Positions 36,802-46,581 of a stretch of 64,000 nt of DNA are shown one piece after another; within the stretch, counting starts at the first letter, position 1; each line of letters begins with the position of its first letter. Under the pieces are notes generated by a model, which was not told the origin of the DNA, did no database searches, and worked only from the letters and a program-made list of their open reading frames with translations. Position numbers and translations under genes: made by a program. The DNA is taken from positions 248,001 to 312,000 of the forward strand of contig JAJEGS010000039.1 of assembly GCA_022819745.1 (NCBI GenBank). Reading direction: 5' to 3'. This DNA comes from Candidatus Latescibacterota bacterium (GTDB lineage Bacteria > Latescibacterota > UBA2968 > UBA8231).

Positions 36802-39309
36802 ATGACCGAAAAAACCGTTGCCGACACCGCGGTGGCCCCGCTTGTTGGATCTTTGCCACCGCATTGTCAGAGAGACGTCGATACCCTGCGCCGATTCGTC
36901 CATACAGCGATCAGTCAAGGATCGCCGGCCGATCCAGTGTCCCCGGCTGATTTTCGGGAGGTCTTGCTGACCGGGGTGACCGGATTCATCGGTCGTTTCC
37001 TCCTGCGCGACCTTTTGCAGCAGAATGCCGACCTAATAGTGCATTGCGTCATTCGGGCCGACCATGCAGAACACGGGTTCGAGCGCCTGCGCGATACTCT
37101 GCAGCAGGCTGAAATCTGGGACGAGGAATTCGCGCCGCGCATCCGCATAGTAGTCGGCGACATCGGCCAAGCTCGATTTGGTCTGAGCGATGCGGATTTC
37201 AACGATCTCTGTCAGCGGATCGACGCAGTCTATCATCTAGCGGCCGATATAAGTCTCGCTGCTTCCTATATCGCCATACGCAAGCTCAATACGCTCAGCC
37301 TGCACAACGTGCTCGAATTGTGTTTGCGCAAGCGCTTCAAGCACCTGTTCTATGCCTCGACCATGGCCGTGTTTCCGCAGTACTTTTTTGCCTTCGCCCG
37401 CGAATTCAAGCACTGCGGCATCGACCACCAGACGCAGCCGGACCTCGCCAGCATGAAGAAAACGTTCCCGCTCGGTTTGCTTGGCTACCCATGGAGCAAA
37501 CTGACTTCTGAACAGGTCCTTTTATTTGCCCAACAAGCCGGCATGCCGTTGGCAATTTTCCGACTGCCGCAAACGGCTGTATCTACTACGGGACATATCC
37601 AACTGAACGATCTTACCATGCAAATTCTAGCGGCGGTGCTCGATTGTGAATCCATGCCGGAAGGATTCACATTTCGCTACAACCACGAGGCGGTCGATAC
37701 ATTGAGTCAAGCCTGTACGGCCATTTCCCTGAATCCCGCACGGCGTTTCACAATCTACCACTGCTGCAAACCGCAGCTCGATTACTACGAACTCGAGCTC
37801 GCGGATTTCGGGGTTTATTTTCCCGAGATGCCCTACGAGTCATTCAAGCGCGCCTGCCAAGCTCGCGGCGCAAACTCACCGCTGCACGGACGCTGGGCGG
37901 TGCTCGATCACTTTGGGAAATACTGGTTCAGCAAAGAAAAGCCGGATGGCAAGCTGCCCATTTGCGACCGGGCCTTCCGCGAGGACTGTCCGCACCCGAT
38001 CAAGTGGGCGGGCGTGTTGACCAAGCTTAAGCGCTCCTACCAACTGGGTCAGGATAATCAGCAACACTGGCCGTATCCCGCATCGCACGGCCAGCTGGAC
38101 TTCGACCGCCTGATTGCGCGGGCAGAACACTATGCTAAGGAATACAACGTCTCTTTCGAACAGACCTACCCCACGTGGATGCGCCAAAACCTACAGCAAT
38201 TAGTTCAGGCTTTTCAAACGTCCGATGCCAAACTATTGGAGAATAAGATCGTTGATATCGTCTTCGACCTGACTCGTCTCTTGATTATCAACGCTGGGTT
38301 TGCCCGCGAACGGCAGCGGTATCCGGAGATCGAACGGGAGAAAATTACCCGCCCGGTCTTCATTGTCGGGATCAACCGCACCGGCACGACCTACCTGCAC
38401 CGTCTCATGTCCCGCGACCAACGGTTTTGGGCATTGCAGGGCTACGAGTACACTGCGCCACGCCTGTCAAAGAGTGAATATGCCACCATAGGTTGTACCC
38501 CGGACGACCCCCGTCGGACGTGGGTCGAGGATCTGCTCAACTCTTCGGATGCCCTCGAGCTTTTCGAGGGGGTTCACGATTTCGACGTGGACGAACCGTC
38601 GGAGGATTTCCCGATCCTGAGTATGGCCTTCGGGTCGTGGACCCTTATCGTTCGATTCCGCATTCCGGAATTCGGACGTTGGCTGACCGCCACCGGTTCG
38701 CAGCGTGCCTACGCCCACCACCGCCAAACCATGCAGAATATTACTTGGCAGCACCGGCAGCGTCAGCCTGAACACCAGGCGCAGTGGCTGTTCAAGATGC
38801 CCTTTCACCTCATGGAGTTGGAGACCCTCGTCGAAACCTACCCCGATGCCCTTTTCATCCAAACCCATCGCGAACCTACGCAATTTATGGGGTCCTGGAA
38901 TAGCTTCGTAGAACGAACGCACTCGATTATCTACGAACCACAGCCGCGAGAAACCTTCGGTGCCGAACAGTTGGCTTTAATGAGCGGCATGATGGATAGA
39001 GCCGTGCATTTCCGAGAAACCCATCCCGAATTGGAGCACCGCTGGATGGACGTGAACTACGTCGATCTGATCGAGGATCCGTTTGGTGTGATTCGCAGCA
39101 TCTATAAACACTTTGGCTGGACCTTAGAACAAGCAGCCATCGACGCCATGGAAGACTGGCAGGAGCGGCAGGCACAGCAACGCCGACGGGAGAAGCAGCA
39201 CCGCTACGACCTGAGCGACTACAGCCTCACCCCAGAGAAAGTCAATGCCGCATTCGCACGCTATCGGAACTTCATCACCGACCGCGGTATTCGGTCATCC
39301 CGTTCCTGA
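36802..39309 (+). CDS. Fused thioester reductase-sulfotransferase
   Basis: The 835-residue protein is a two-domain fusion. Residues about 48-400 form an extended SDR of the thioester-reductase/male-sterility type: LLTGVTGFIGRFLL with Gly58-x2-Gly61-x2-Gly64, VYHLAADISL, and Tyr229-x3-Lys233 in YPWSKLTS. Such domains use NADPH to release acyl chains from a carrier protein as aldehydes or alcohols. Residues about 515-810 form a sulfotransferase, with the PAPS 5'-phosphosulfate loop GINRTGTTYLHRLM from Gly523 and a later 3'-phosphate strand-like QTHREPTQFMGSWNS. A helical linker (about 430-510) joins them. The likely product is an alcohol that is then sulfated. It is 40 bases after the radical SAM gene and AAGGAAAGG precedes the ATG. 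Confidence 0.85.
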   Translation: MTEKTVADTAVAPLVGSLPPHCQRDVDTLRRFVHTAISQGSPADPVSPADFREVLLTGVTGFIGRFLLRDLLQQNADLIVHCVIRADHAEHGFERLRDTLQQAEIWDEEFAPRIRIVVGDIGQARFGLSDADFNDLCQRIDAVYHLAADISLAASYIAIRKLNTLSLHNVLELCLRKRFKHLFYASTMAVFPQYFFAFAREFKHCGIDHQTQPDLASMKKTFPLGLLGYPWSKLTSEQVLLFAQQAGMPLAIFRLPQTAVSTTGHIQLNDLTMQILAAVLDCESMPEGFTFRYNHEAVDTLSQACTAISLNPARRFTIYHCCKPQLDYYELELADFGVYFPEMPYESFKRACQARGANSPLHGRWAVLDHFGKYWFSKEKPDGKLPICDRAFREDCPHPIKWAGVLTKLKRSYQLGQDNQQHWPYPASHGQLDFDRLIARAEHYAKEYNVSFEQTYPTWMRQNLQQLVQAFQTSDAKLLENKIVDIVFDLTRLLIINAGFARERQRYPEIEREKITRPVFIVGINRTGTTYLHRLMSRDQRFWALQGYEYTAPRLSKSEYATIGCTPDDPRRTWVEDLLNSSDALELFEGVHDFDVDEPSEDFPILSMAFGSWTLIVRFRIPEFGRWLTATGSQRAYAHHRQTMQNITWQHRQRQPEHQAQWLFKMPFHLMELETLVETYPDALFIQTHREPTQFMGSWNSFVERTHSIIYEPQPRETFGAEQLALMSGMMDRAVHFRETHPELEHRWMDVNYVDLIEDPFGVIRSIYKHFGWTLEQAAIDAMEDWQERQAQQRRREKQHRYDLSDYSLTPEKVNAAFARYRNFITDRGIRSSRS

Positions 39310-39331
39310 ACAACGGCGAGCGGCGGGCGCG

Positions 39332-40063
39332 TCACGATTTCAGCCTCTTAAAAATGCACTCGGGGATGCTCTTGATCACGAGCATGATCCAGCGCCAAAA
39401 AAACGGCGTGTAGAGCACGTCTTTCTTTTGCCGATATGCGCGCACAATGTCCGCGGCCACCCGTTCTGGTGGAGCGACCAAAAACAACCCCTCTAGCCCC
39501 TCCGTCATAGGCGTATCGACAAACCCAGGCTTGACGGTCAGGACATGCACAGATGTCGCGGCCAGCCGATTGCGCAGCCCCTGCAAAAAAATCGACAGCC
39601 CCCCCTTAGCCGACCCATACGCATAGTTGCCCTGGCGGCCCCGGTCGCCAGCCACAGACGAAATGGCGATGATGCCAGTCGGCGTGTCCCTTTCCTGCAG
39701 ATAATTGGCCAAATGCGCCAGCGCGATGACCGCGCCGGTGAAATTGACGTTGAGGATGAGAGCCAACTCATCCGTATCGCGCTGCGCGGCGTGCTCGTCG
39801 CCGAGATAGCCGAAGGCGAGGACGACCAAGTCGAAGGGGCCGCCGCGCTCGTGAACCTGCTGCGGCAAGCGCGCCAACGCCCCAAAGTCCAAGGCGTCAA
39901 ACTCGAACAGCTCCACCTCGCACGAGTGCCTGAGCCGCAAATCCGCAGCAAACGGCTCCAACTCGCTACACCCGCGGGCGGCCAGCGCAAAGTCGTACCC
40001 GTCGAGGCGCTCGACGATGGCTTGGGCAATCGCCGACTTCGCCCCCAAAACCAAGGCCCTCAC
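39332..40063 (-). CDS. DprE2-like short-chain dehydrogenase/reductase
   Basis: I set the start at GTG 40063 because it overlaps the upstream stop as GTGA and has TTGGGGAT just before it; an ATG at 40105 would overlap the upstream gene by 46 bases. The protein has 243 residues. It has the NAD-binding loop VLGAKSAIAQAI, VLAFGYLGD, IIAISSVAGDRGRQGNYAYGSAKGG with the SDR Ser-Tyr-Lys triad, and a C-terminal membrane-touching tail (WRWIMLVIKSIPECIFKRL). This tail and the whole sequence resemble DprE2, which reduces the keto intermediate in decaprenylphosphoryl-ribose to -arabinose epimerisation. It is translationally coupled to the DprE1-like gene. Confidence 0.82.
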   Translation of the reverse strand: MRALVLGAKSAIAQAIVERLDGYDFALAARGCSELEPFAADLRLRHSCEVELFEFDALDFGALARLPQQVHERGGPFDLVVLAFGYLGDEHAAQRDTDELALILNVNFTGAVIALAHLANYLQERDTPTGIIAISSVAGDRGRQGNYAYGSAKGGLSIFLQGLRNRLAATSVHVLTVKPGFVDTPMTEGLEGLFLVAPPERVAADIVRAYRQKKDVLYTPFFWRWIMLVIKSIPECIFKRLKS

Positions 40064-41388
40064 GTAATCCCCAAGCGGTCGGACAGACAGGAGCGGAAGC
40101 GGCATTCGGGATCGTATTTGCGCTTGACCGCTTTGAATTGGTCCAGTTGCGGATACATGGCGGCGAAATCCTCCCTTTCCAAAATGGCGTCCTTGGCCAG
40201 ATAGACGCGGCCTTTGGCCTCGACGATAGCCTTGTTCAGTTCGCGCAAGAAGGTAATCGTCCCAGCGTCGCGCAAGGGAATGTCCAGCGCGAGGGTATAA
40301 CCCGCTATGGGAAAAGAAAGCAAGCCCTCGCTCGGCGGCCCAAACGTCTTGAGCACGGCCAAGGGCGAAGCCACACGCTGGCGGGCAATACGCCCGAGCA
40401 AGTCGGCGATCACCTCCGCGCCATCGGCATAGGGCACGGCGATCTGGTACTGCAAGAATCCTCGACGACCGTACAAGCGGTTCCAGTCGCGGATGGAGTC
40501 GAGCGGATAGAAGTACGGGTCGTAGTGGACGAGCGCATCGGTCACACGGCGCACTTGGCGATGGTAGTAGAGGGCATTAAACATCTTCAGCGACTTGGCA
40601 TTGAGCACGCCCCCGGGCAAGAAAAACGGCACAGCCCAGCGGCCATCGCCGTGGATGGCAAAGGGCGGCTTGCCCTTGAGCTCGCGTTCATCCGCGTGTT
40701 CCCCCAGCAGCACGTGACCGCGCCCTAGCCGCCGACCCGTTTGCAACCCGTCAATCCACGCGACCGAATAGGTGTACTCATGCTGAGTCTCCGTGCAGAC
40801 GCGGCACGTCTCGGCCCAATTCGCCGTCTTGATGGCGCGCTGCCGAATGTACGCCGACGGCACCTTTTTCAGCCGCAGCGTCGCCGCATAGATAAACCCC
40901 GTCAAGCCCATGCCGCCGAGCGTGGCCCAAAACAAATCCGCGCACTCATTGCGCGAGCAGCGCACCAGCGAGCCATCGGCCAACACCATGTCCAGCGATT
41001 CGACAAAGGCGGCGATGGAACCTTCAGCGTGGTGGTTTTTGCCGTGCACATCCGCGGCAATGCAGCCGCCGAGTGTGGGAAACTTGGTCCCCGGCGTAAC
41101 GGGCGGGAAAAAACCCTTGGGCAGGGCAAAGCGGATGATCTCCGCGAAGGTAATACCCGCTTGCGCACGCAACAGCCCGCGCTGCGGATCAAAGTCGAGC
41201 AGGTGCTTGAGCGGCAGGGTGGAGACGACGCGCTCGTACAAGCAGGCATCCCCGTACGAGCGGCAATTGCCCTGGGGCAAAATCGGAGTCGCGGCGCGAC
41301 CGAGGTCGCTTAGGTAGCGCGCGCGCTGAACCGAGGCGGCGACGAGCGGGTACAGCCCCCAGCCGCTAGTGGCGATTTTTTTGTCCAA
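40060..41388 (-). CDS. DprE1-like FAD-dependent sugar-lipid oxidase
   Basis: The 442-residue flavoprotein has a VAO/PCMH-type FAD domain: LPQGNCRSYGDACL near residue 38, GITFAEIIRFALPKGFFPPVTPGTKFPTLGG split around 75-105, and IAADVHGKNHHAEG. A substrate domain with the D-arabinono-lactone-oxidase-type C-terminus ends DPECRFRSCLSDRLG. It matches DprE1, which oxidises the 2-OH of polyprenyl-phospho-ribose. With the DprE2-like partner directly downstream it should form an epimerase. In this setting it may act on a sugar lipid other than the mycobacterial one. Convergent to the PKS genes. Confidence 0.82.
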   Translation of the reverse strand: MDKKIATSGWGLYPLVAASVQRARYLSDLGRAATPILPQGNCRSYGDACLYERVVSTLPLKHLLDFDPQRGLLRAQAGITFAEIIRFALPKGFFPPVTPGTKFPTLGGCIAADVHGKNHHAEGSIAAFVESLDMVLADGSLVRCSRNECADLFWATLGGMGLTGFIYAATLRLKKVPSAYIRQRAIKTANWAETCRVCTETQHEYTYSVAWIDGLQTGRRLGRGHVLLGEHADERELKGKPPFAIHGDGRWAVPFFLPGGVLNAKSLKMFNALYYHRQVRRVTDALVHYDPYFYPLDSIRDWNRLYGRRGFLQYQIAVPYADGAEVIADLLGRIARQRVASPLAVLKTFGPPSEGLLSFPIAGYTLALDIPLRDAGTITFLRELNKAIVEAKGRVYLAKDAILEREDFAAMYPQLDQFKAVKRKYDPECRFRSCLSDRLGIT

Positions 41389-41408
41389 TAGCCGAAGTAG
41401 GTCGGGTG

Positions 41409-41462
41409 ATTTTTCTCAGTGAAAAATAATACAACAGACGGTACGCAGCGCCCTGTCTGTTG
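41409..41462. promoter_or_regulatory. Two hairpins in the divergent DprE1/Uma2 intergenic region
   Basis: ATTTTTC (41409-41415) and GAAAAAT (41421-41427) form a seven-base stem around TCAGT. CAACAGAC (41432-41439) and GTCTGTTG (41455-41462) form a perfect eight-base stem with a 15-base loop. They lie just upstream of the DprE1-like gene and may be operators. Confidence 0.35.
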
Positions 41463-41530
41463 CGTAACAGTAATATAACTAACTGCAAACTAAGTGAGGA
41501 CAGCGCGGCTGCCGCTTGGCCCGCGCCCTG

Positions 41531-41557
41531 TTGACGGGGTTTATTATATTATATTAT
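41531..41557 (+). promoter_or_regulatory. Possible promoter for the Uma2 gene
   Basis: TTGACG (41531-41536) and TATTAT (41552-41557) are separated by 15 bases, shorter than ideal, within a very AT-rich stretch before the Uma2 gene. Confidence 0.3.
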
Positions 41558-41612
41558 TCGTCGACGGGAATTTCGTACAACGCGCATCAAACGACGAGAG
41601 AGGATGGTTGCC

Positions 41613-42173
41613 ATGCTCAGCCCCAACCCAGCCGTCAAGTTCACATATCAAGATTACCTGCACACCCCAGACGATCAGCGCTATGAACTGTTGGACGGAG
41701 AATTGATTATGGCCCCCGCGCCCAACTTAGGACACCAGCGAATTGACACCAAATTGGGATGGCGACTCGCTCAATTTGTGGAGCAGAGGGATTTGGGCGA
41801 GGTCTTTTCCGCGCCCTGCGACGTAGTGCTGTCAAACACAGACGTGGTACAACCGGATTTGCTGTTCGTCTCCCACGAGCGAGCGCACCTGTTACTCGGC
41901 GGCGCGAATGTCCTCGGCGCACCAGACTTGGTCGTCGAAATCCTATCGCCTTCTACCGCTGGACGAGACCGGACGCTCAAACGCGTTCTGTACGCCAAGC
42001 ACGGCGTGCAGGAGTACTGGCTGGTCGATCCAGACGCCCGGACGGTGACGGTGCTGCAACTCGCAGAGGGAGCCTTCGAGGTGGAAGCCATCTACGGCGA
42101 GGGACAGGCGATGACTTCGCCCATGCTCGCCGGCTTCACCGCTGACCTGAACGAAATTTTCGGGCCGCGCTGA
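41613..42173 (+). CDS. Uma2-family endonuclease-like protein (DUF820)
   Basis: The protein has the PD-(D/E)XK signatures of the Uma2 family: [16 protein letters not shown] at the N-terminus, [24 protein letters not shown] and [17 protein letters not shown]. It is 186 residues from the second ATG (41613), which has AGAGAGG at a suitable distance; the first ATG at 41604 touches that site. Members are numerous in cyanobacteria and other multicellular or metabolically complex bacteria and their biological role is not settled. It is monocistronic or followed by glgB after 44 bases. Confidence 0.85.
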   Translation: MLSPNPAVKFTYQDYLHTPDDQRYELLDGELIMAPAPNLGHQRIDTKLGWRLAQFVEQRDLGEVFSAPCDVVLSNTDVVQPDLLFVSHERAHLLLGGANVLGAPDLVVEILSPSTAGRDRTLKRVLYAKHGVQEYWLVDPDARTVTVLQLAEGAFEVEAIYGEGQAMTSPMLAGFTADLNEIFGPR

Positions 42174-42217
42174 ATGATCTTGGCCACCACCCCCCGACGA
42201 ACGCGGCAAATGCGACC

Positions 42218-44401
42218 ATGCAGGTAACGCTTGCGCCGCAGACCATAGAAGCCCTTGTCCACGGCGAATGCGCCGATGTGTTCTCGGCCTTGGGTATGCA
42301 CCCTTTAGACGAGGGATGCGTCGTGCGCGCGTTCTTGCCCGATGCGACGAGTGTGCGGGTCGTCGAGCGGGATGGGCAAAACGCGAGCTTTCCAGCGGCC
42401 AAAATCCATGCCGACGGGCTGTTCGAGGCGCGGATCACGGGCCGCAGCACACCTTTTGCCTACCATCTAGAAGTGACCGACGCGCAGGGAGCGGTGCGCT
42501 ACTGCCGCGACCCGTACTCGTTCTGGCCGCAGTTCGCGCCCCAAGACCAATACCTCTTCAACGAAGGAACGCTCTACCGCGCCTACGAAATGCTGGGGGC
42601 GCATCCGCGCTGCATCGACGGGACCGAGGGCACGTATTTCGCAGTGTGGGCACCGAGTGCCCGCCGGGTCAGCGTGGTCGGCGATTTCAACGGCTGGGAC
42701 GGCCGGCGGCACTGCATGCGCTCGCTGGGCGCGTCTGGCGTCTGGGAACTGTTCATCCCGGAGGTGGGCGCGGGCGCGCTCTACAAGTACGAAATCCTCA
42801 GCCGCAACGGCGACGTCCTGCTCAAAAGCGATCCCTTTGCCTTTGCGGGCGAGCAGCCGCCCCACACTGCTTCCGCCGTTTGCCGAGGCGATGCGTTCGC
42901 CTGGAGCGACGACGCGTGGATGGCCGCGCGACGGGAGCGCAACTGGGTGAAAGCTCCTCTCTCCATCTACGAAGTGCATCTCGGCTCTTGGCGTCGCAAC
43001 GGCAGTACCTATCTCGACTATCGCACGTTGGCGCACCAATTGGTTCCCCACGTGGCCGAGCTGGGCTTTACCCATATCGAGCTAATGCCGGTAGCTGAGC
43101 ATCCCTTCGACGGCTCGTGGGGGTATCAAGGAACGGGGTATTTCGCTCCGAGCGCGCGCTTTGGCACTCCCGAGGATTTCGCCTATTTCATCAACTACTG
43201 CCATCTCCACGAGATCGGCGTGATTCTCGACTGGGTGCCCGCGCACTTTCCCAGCGACGCCCACGGCTTGGCCCAGTTTGACGGCACCAGCCTCTACGAG
43301 CACCGCGACCCGCGCCAAGGGCAGCATCCCGATTGGCAAACCTGCATATTCAACTACGGCCGCGCCGAAGTCCGCTCCTTTCTCATTTCCAACGCCCTGT
43401 TTTGGCTCGAACGCTTTCACCTCGACGGCCTGCGGGTCGATGCCGTGGCCTCCATGCTCTACCTCGACTACTCGCGCTTAGAAGGGGAATGGGTGCCCAA
43501 CGCCTATGGCGGGCGCGAAAACCTCGAAGCCATCGACTTCCTCAGACAGCTCAATACGACCGTCGGCGAGCACTATCCCGGTTCCTTGATGATCGCCGAG
43601 GAATCGACTGCTTGGCCGGATGTTTCCCGACCGGTCCATACCGGCGGCCTCGGCTTTGACTTCAAGTGGAACATGGGCTGGATGAACGACGTACTGCGCT
43701 ACATGCAGCGCGATCCCATCCACCGTCGCCACCACCAATCCGACCTGACCTTTGGCATGCTCTACGCCTATGCCGAAAACTTCGTATTGCCGCTGTCGCA
43801 CGACGAGGTGGTACACGGCAAGCGCTCGCTGTTGAGCAAGATGCCCGGCGACGCTTGGCAACAACTGGCCAACTTGCGCTTGCTCTACGGCTTTATGTAC
43901 GGGCACCCAGGCAAGAAGCTGCTCTTTATGGGGGCCGAGCTGGCACAGTGGGAAGAATGGAATCACCAACGCGAACTGCACTGGCACCTGCTCGACGACG
44001 AGAGCCACCGCGGTGTCTATCGCTGGCTCTGCGATCTCAACGGACTCTATCGCCGCTGCGCGGCCCTGCACCGCACCGATGCGTCTCCCGCTGGTTTTGA
44101 GTGGATCGACTGCTCGGACTCCGCGCAGAGCATCGCGGCTTTTGCGCGCTGCGCCAAGGACGAAAAACCCCTGATCTTCGTCTGCAATTTTACCCCCGTC
44201 CCCCGCGCGGACTACCGGCTCGGGCTGCCGACCGCCGGACCGTACCGCGAGGTACTCAACAGCGACGCTGAAATCTACGGCGGCAGCGGCGTGGGGCACG
44301 GCGGCGGGGTGCAAACCGAAGAAGTCGCCAGCCACGGCCGGCCGCACTCGGCGCGGTTGCGCTTGCCGCCACTGGGCGTGTTAGTTCTAGAGCTGAAGTA
44401 G
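42218..44401 (+). CDS. glgB: 1,4-alpha-glucan branching enzyme GlgB
   Basis: The 727-residue protein is the normal length of GlgB and has two N-terminal carbohydrate-binding (CBM48-like) domains (about 1-110 and 115-215, with [23 protein letters not shown]), then the GH13 barrel. Catalytic residues are Asp408 in [10 protein letters not shown], Glu461 in [10 protein letters not shown] and Asp529 in [10 protein letters not shown], close to the E. coli numbering. It introduces alpha-1,6 branches into glycogen in the cytoplasm. No other glycogen gene is adjacent. The ATG lies 45 bases after the Uma2 stop. Confidence 0.96.
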   Translation: MQVTLAPQTIEALVHGECADVFSALGMHPLDEGCVVRAFLPDATSVRVVERDGQNASFPAAKIHADGLFEARITGRSTPFAYHLEVTDAQGAVRYCRDPYSFWPQFAPQDQYLFNEGTLYRAYEMLGAHPRCIDGTEGTYFAVWAPSARRVSVVGDFNGWDGRRHCMRSLGASGVWELFIPEVGAGALYKYEILSRNGDVLLKSDPFAFAGEQPPHTASAVCRGDAFAWSDDAWMAARRERNWVKAPLSIYEVHLGSWRRNGSTYLDYRTLAHQLVPHVAELGFTHIELMPVAEHPFDGSWGYQGTGYFAPSARFGTPEDFAYFINYCHLHEIGVILDWVPAHFPSDAHGLAQFDGTSLYEHRDPRQGQHPDWQTCIFNYGRAEVRSFLISNALFWLERFHLDGLRVDAVASMLYLDYSRLEGEWVPNAYGGRENLEAIDFLRQLNTTVGEHYPGSLMIAEESTAWPDVSRPVHTGGLGFDFKWNMGWMNDVLRYMQRDPIHRRHHQSDLTFGMLYAYAENFVLPLSHDEVVHGKRSLLSKMPGDAWQQLANLRLLYGFMYGHPGKKLLFMGAELAQWEEWNHQRELHWHLLDDESHRGVYRWLCDLNGLYRRCAALHRTDASPAGFEWIDCSDSAQSIAAFARCAKDEKPLIFVCNFTPVPRADYRLGLPTAGPYREVLNSDAEIYGGSGVGHGGGVQTEEVASHGRPHSARLRLPPLGVLVLELK

Positions 44402-44467
44402 AGCGATGCCAATTTGCCATGCTTGCCAAACGCGCCCAATGCCGGAGTTCGGCTAGAACTCCCCCAT

Positions 44468-45313
44468 ATGCTTGAGATACTTTCACACGTCACCAGTGAA
44501 CTGCGACAGCTCGGCAAACAGCGTCTCGCGCTGATCGGCGGCGGGGTCTTGGCGAGTGCGGCTCTAGTCGCGCTGCTGGCACCGCTGCTGGCCCCGTACG
44601 ATCCACTGGCGCAAAACCTCTACGCGCGCTTGCAGCCGCCATCGGCGAGCCATTGGCTGGGAACGGACGACTTTGGCCGCGACATCTTCAGCCGCATCGT
44701 GTACGGCGCTCGCATCTCATTGCGAATCGGATTGGTCGCCATCGCGCTGGCCGCTTCCGCCGGCACCTTGCTCGGCCTCATAGCCGGGTATCGCGGCGGA
44801 ACCGCCGACATGCTCATCATGCGGCTGATGGACCTGATGCTGGCCTTCCCTAGCATCCTCTTGGCCATTGCCATCGTCGCCGTCATCGGGCCGGGCATCG
44901 ACAATGCCATTCTCGCCGTCAGCATCGTGTTGGTGCCACAATTTGCCCGCCTCATGCGCTCTTCGGTGTTGACCGTGCGCGAGGCCACGTACGTCGAAGC
45001 CGCGCGCGCACTCGGAGCGAGCGAATCGCGGCTGCTGTTCTACAGCATCTTGCCCAACTGCACAGTCCCGCTCATCGTGCAAGCCACGCTCAGCTTGGGC
45101 ACGGCCATCCTCGACGCGGCCGGGTTGAGCTTCTTGGGATTGGGAGCCCAGCCGCCAACTCCCGAGTGGGGAGCTATGCTATCCGGGGGGCGCGAACTGC
45201 TCCTGCAAGCGCCTTGGGTCATGGCCTTTCCCGGACTGGCCATCTTCGTAGTCGTCCTCGCACTAAACCTCTTTGGCGACGGGCTTAGAGACGCCTTAGA
45301 TCCCAAAATTTGA
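44468..45313 (+). CDS. DppC/OppC-type ABC transporter permease (orphan)
   Basis: The start is the ATG at 44468 before [18 protein letters not shown]; 281 residues. It has about six membrane helices, the N-terminal [32 protein letters not shown] region split as usual in DppC-type permeases, and the EAA loop [21 protein letters not shown] around residue 178. It would form one half of a dipeptide/oligopeptide or nickel import channel. No DppB partner, binding protein or ATPase is encoded next to it, so the rest of the transporter must lie elsewhere. Confidence 0.85.
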   Translation: MLEILSHVTSELRQLGKQRLALIGGGVLASAALVALLAPLLAPYDPLAQNLYARLQPPSASHWLGTDDFGRDIFSRIVYGARISLRIGLVAIALAASAGTLLGLIAGYRGGTADMLIMRLMDLMLAFPSILLAIAIVAVIGPGIDNAILAVSIVLVPQFARLMRSSVLTVREATYVEAARALGASESRLLFYSILPNCTVPLIVQATLSLGTAILDAAGLSFLGLGAQPPTPEWGAMLSGGRELLLQAPWVMAFPGLAIFVVVLALNLFGDGLRDALDPKI

Positions 45314-45336
45314 CTCTCCACCAACGGAGACTGAAG

Positions 45337-46581
45337 ATGAACTCAATTCCTGCACAACCCACTACTCCAGCGCGTATTGAATATCTGAAAGTACAAAACT
45401 TCCGCGCCTTGCGGAGTGTCGAGTTTAGAAATCTGACGCCTCTGACAGTGCTACTCGGCCCCAACGGCAGCGGCAAATCTACCGTATTCGACGTATTCGC
45501 TTTTCTGGCGGAATGCTTCGAGTTGGGGCTGCGTCGCGCCTGGGATAAGCGCGGGCGGAGCAAGGAACTGGTGTCCCGGGAAGCAGAGGGGGGGCCGGTA
45601 GTAATCGAGATCAAGTACCGAGAGCAGCCAAAACAGCCGCTCATCACCTATCACTTGGCCGTCCACGAACACAAGGGGGCACCCGTCGTAGTCGAGGAGT
45701 GGTTGCAATGGCGACGGGGCCAGCACGGAAAGCCGTTTCGATTTCTCCAATACGAGTACGGCCAAGGCCGAGCGGTCAGCGGAGACCAGCCAGACGAAGA
45801 AGGCCAGCGAATAGAAATTCCCCTCAATGCACCTGACCTGCTGGCAGTCAATGCGCTAGGACAGTTCGCCGATCACCCACGCGTAGCGGCACTGCGCCAG
45901 TTCATTACTGGCTGGCATGTCTCGTATCTCTCGGCAGATAGCGCACGCGGCCAGCCCGAAGCCGGGCCGCAGGAGCAGTTAAGCAAAACGGGAGATAACC
46001 TCGCCAATGTTATCCAATACTTGGCCGAGCAGCACCCAGAGCGGCTCAAGCGCATCTTTGAGGTGCTGCGCCGGCGCGTACCGCGCATTGAGAAAGTTCT
46101 GGCCGATACCATGCCCGACGGCCGCCTGCTATTGCAAATCAAAGACGCTCCGTTTAGCCATCCGGTGCTAGCGCGTTTCGCCTCCGACGGTACGCTCAAA
46201 ATGTTGGCCTATCTCGTGCTCCTTCACGATCCGGCCCCACCGCCTTTTATAGGCATTGAGGAGCCGGAAAACTTTCTCCACCCCCGACTTCTTTGGGAAC
46301 TGGCCGAGGAGTGCCGTGCTGCCGGTGAACGTACCCAATTACTGGTCACCACTCATTCGCCGTTTTTCCTCAATGCCTTGCAGCCTAAAGAGGTACGCGT
46401 CCTCTGGCGCGACGAGCAAGGCTACGCACAAACGCAATGCGTCGCGGATATAGAGGAAGTACGAGCGTTCATGGATCAAGGAGCACGGCTCGGCCACCTA
46501 TGGATGGAGGGCTACTTCAACGTGGGTGATCCACTGGTCAACCAAGGTGGGGCCACTGGACCATTCAGAAGGGAAGAATGA
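45337..46581 (+). CDS. AAA-family ATPase (OLD/RecF-like) of a putative defence pair
   Basis: The ATG at 45337 is preceded by GGAG; the product has 414 residues. It has an N-terminal Walker [10 protein letters not shown] (about residues 42-50), a long middle insertion with coiled or helical segments, the ABC signature-like [18 protein letters not shown] (about 284-301), Walker [14 protein letters not shown] and the D-loop/His switch [14 protein letters not shown]. This fits AAA_21/OLD-like ATPases. Its stop overlaps the next gene by ATGA. Pairs of such an ATPase with a TOPRIM-like partner are typical of anti-phage modules such as PARIS or Gabija-like systems. Confidence 0.85.
   Translation: MNSIPAQPTTPARIEYLKVQNFRALRSVEFRNLTPLTVLLGPNGSGKSTVFDVFAFLAECFELGLRRAWDKRGRSKELVSREAEGGPVVIEIKYREQPKQPLITYHLAVHEHKGAPVVVEEWLQWRRGQHGKPFRFLQYEYGQGRAVSGDQPDEEGQRIEIPLNAPDLLAVNALGQFADHPRVAALRQFITGWHVSYLSADSARGQPEAGPQEQLSKTGDNLANVIQYLAEQHPERLKRIFEVLRRRVPRIEKVLADTMPDGRLLLQIKDAPFSHPVLARFASDGTLKMLAYLVLLHDPAPPPFIGIEEPENFLHPRLLWELAEECRAAGERTQLLVTTHSPFFLNALQPKEVRVLWRDEQGYAQTQCVADIEEVRAFMDQGARLGHLWMEGYFNVGDPLVNQGGATGPFRREE

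Noticed and set aside
40060..40105. ATG start of the DprE2-like gene at 40105
   Set aside because: It would overlap the DprE1-like gene by 46 bases; the GTG at 40063 forms the usual GTGA junction with a ribosome-binding site and matches the family's N-terminus.
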